Below are positions 6,846 to 7,282 of a stretch of 7,282 nt of DNA, one piece after another. The notes below the pieces were generated by a model. The model was not told the DNA's origin. It saw only the letters and a program-made list of their open reading frames with translations, and did no database searches. The DNA lies in NCBI GenBank assembly GCA_015487985.1, contig WFOP01000271.1, forward strand, positions 1 through 7,282, given 5' to 3'. Origin of the DNA: Hyphomicrobiales bacterium (GTDB lineage: Bacteria > Pseudomonadota > Alphaproteobacteria > Rhizobiales > Devosiaceae). The position numbers and the translations under genes are program-made. Numbering within the stretch: the stretch's first letter is position 1; each line of letters opens with the position of its first letter.

Positions 6846-6861
6846 AAATACCGGGGCTAAT

Positions 6862-7282
6862 ATGAAACGAACACTTATTCTTGTCCGTCACGGGCAAAGC
6901 GAATGGAACCTGAAAAACCTGTTTACAGGCTGGCGTAACCCGGACCTGACTGCCAAGGGCAAAGAAGAAGCCAAGGCGGCGGGCATTGGCTTGAAAAAGC
7001 AGGGTTTTGAAATTGATCTTTGCTTCACTTCAGCCCTTGTGCGCGCGCAACACACGCTGGACATCATACTTGAAGAAATGGGCATTGAAAACATGACCAT
7101 TGTGCGCAATCAGGCACTGAACGAAAGAAATTACGGGGATCTGGCGGGCCTGAACAAGGATGATGCGCGGGCCAAATGGGGGGAGGAACAGGTTCATATC
7201 TGGCGGCGTTCCTATGATGTGCCCCCACCGGGGGGGGAAAGCCTGAAGGACACTGCCGATAGGGTATTGCCCTATTACAAAT
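6862..7282 (+). CDS. gpmA: 2,3-bisphosphoglycerate-dependent phosphoglycerate mutase (3' end outside window)
   Basis: GpmA interconverts 3- and 2-phosphoglycerate in glycolysis and gluconeogenesis through a phosphohistidine intermediate. The window contains 140 codons and runs off the right edge. [10 protein letters not shown] (7-16) carries the catalytic His10 in the RHG motif. [12 protein letters not shown] (19-30) and [11 protein letters not shown] (55-65, with Arg61) bind phosphate. [19 protein letters not shown] (85-103) contains the acid/base Glu88. [20 protein letters not shown] (106-125) leads directly into [14 protein letters not shown]. The roughly 25 residues that the E. coli enzyme has between the PPP and ESL positions are absent, so this is the short form, expected to total about 206-211 residues. 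GGGG at 6853-6856 is a modest ribosome binding site five bases from the ATG. The 16-base spacing from dapB suggests one transcript. Confidence 0.97.
   Translation, partial: MKRTLILVRHGQSEWNLKNLFTGWRNPDLTAKGKEEAKAAGIGLKKQGFEIDLCFTSALVRAQHTLDIILEEMGIENMTIVRNQALNERNYGDLAGLNKDDARAKWGEEQVHIWRRSYDVPPPGGESLKDTADRVLPYYK

Noticed and set aside
1..7282. Signs of mobile elements, CRISPR, toxin-antitoxin, defence or biosynthetic systems.
   Set aside because: No transposase, integrase, direct-repeat array, tRNA or paired small toxin/antitoxin genes are seen; every sizeable gene is a recognised chaperone, metabolic or DUF454 family member.

Overview
The window is a stretch of ordinary chromosomal housekeeping genes, most likely from an alphaproteobacterium. 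Three things suggest this. The dnaK promoter matches the alphaproteobacterial RpoH (sigma-32) consensus CTTG-N18-CYTATNTNNG at every position. The phosphoglycerate mutase is the short alphaproteobacterial form of GpmA. The order dnaK, dnaJ, FMN reductase, pyrF, dapB, gpmA resembles the arrangement I recall from Rhizobiales and relatives. Genus and species cannot be read from this sequence. Coding sequence is moderately GC-rich, with a marked liking for GGG/GGGG runs.

Layout. Bases 2-508 hold the 3' part of grpE, the nucleotide exchange factor for DnaK. Bases 580-1005 hold, on the opposite strand, a small DUF454/YbaN-type inner-membrane protein. Bases 1006-1327 are a 322-base intergenic region with the RpoH promoter and a hairpin-rich dnaK leader. 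dnaK (1328-3241) follows, then a strong intrinsic terminator (3256-3290), then dnaJ (3353-4501). An NADPH-dependent FMN reductase-family flavoprotein gene (4503-5051) starts one base after the dnaJ stop. A 175-base gap with only weak signals leads to pyrF (5227-5943). dapB (6030-6845) and gpmA (6862 to the window edge, truncated) close the window and probably share a transcript.

How the genes work together. GrpE, DnaK and DnaJ form the Hsp70 folding machine: DnaJ delivers clients and stimulates ATP hydrolysis, and GrpE resets DnaK by nucleotide exchange. All key motifs of the three proteins are intact in the visible sequence. The downstream genes are metabolic: a flavin/quinone-type reductase, OMP decarboxylase for UMP synthesis, dihydrodipicolinate reductase for lysine and diaminopimelate synthesis, and glycolytic phosphoglycerate mutase. 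Apart from transcription or translation coupling, no functional link between them is evident.

I found no mobile element, CRISPR array, tRNA, rRNA or previously undescribed system. The points most worth a second look are regulatory: the structured dnaK leader, the terminator that splits dnaK from dnaJ, a canonical G-quadruplex motif inside dnaJ, and a short open frame just before pyrF.
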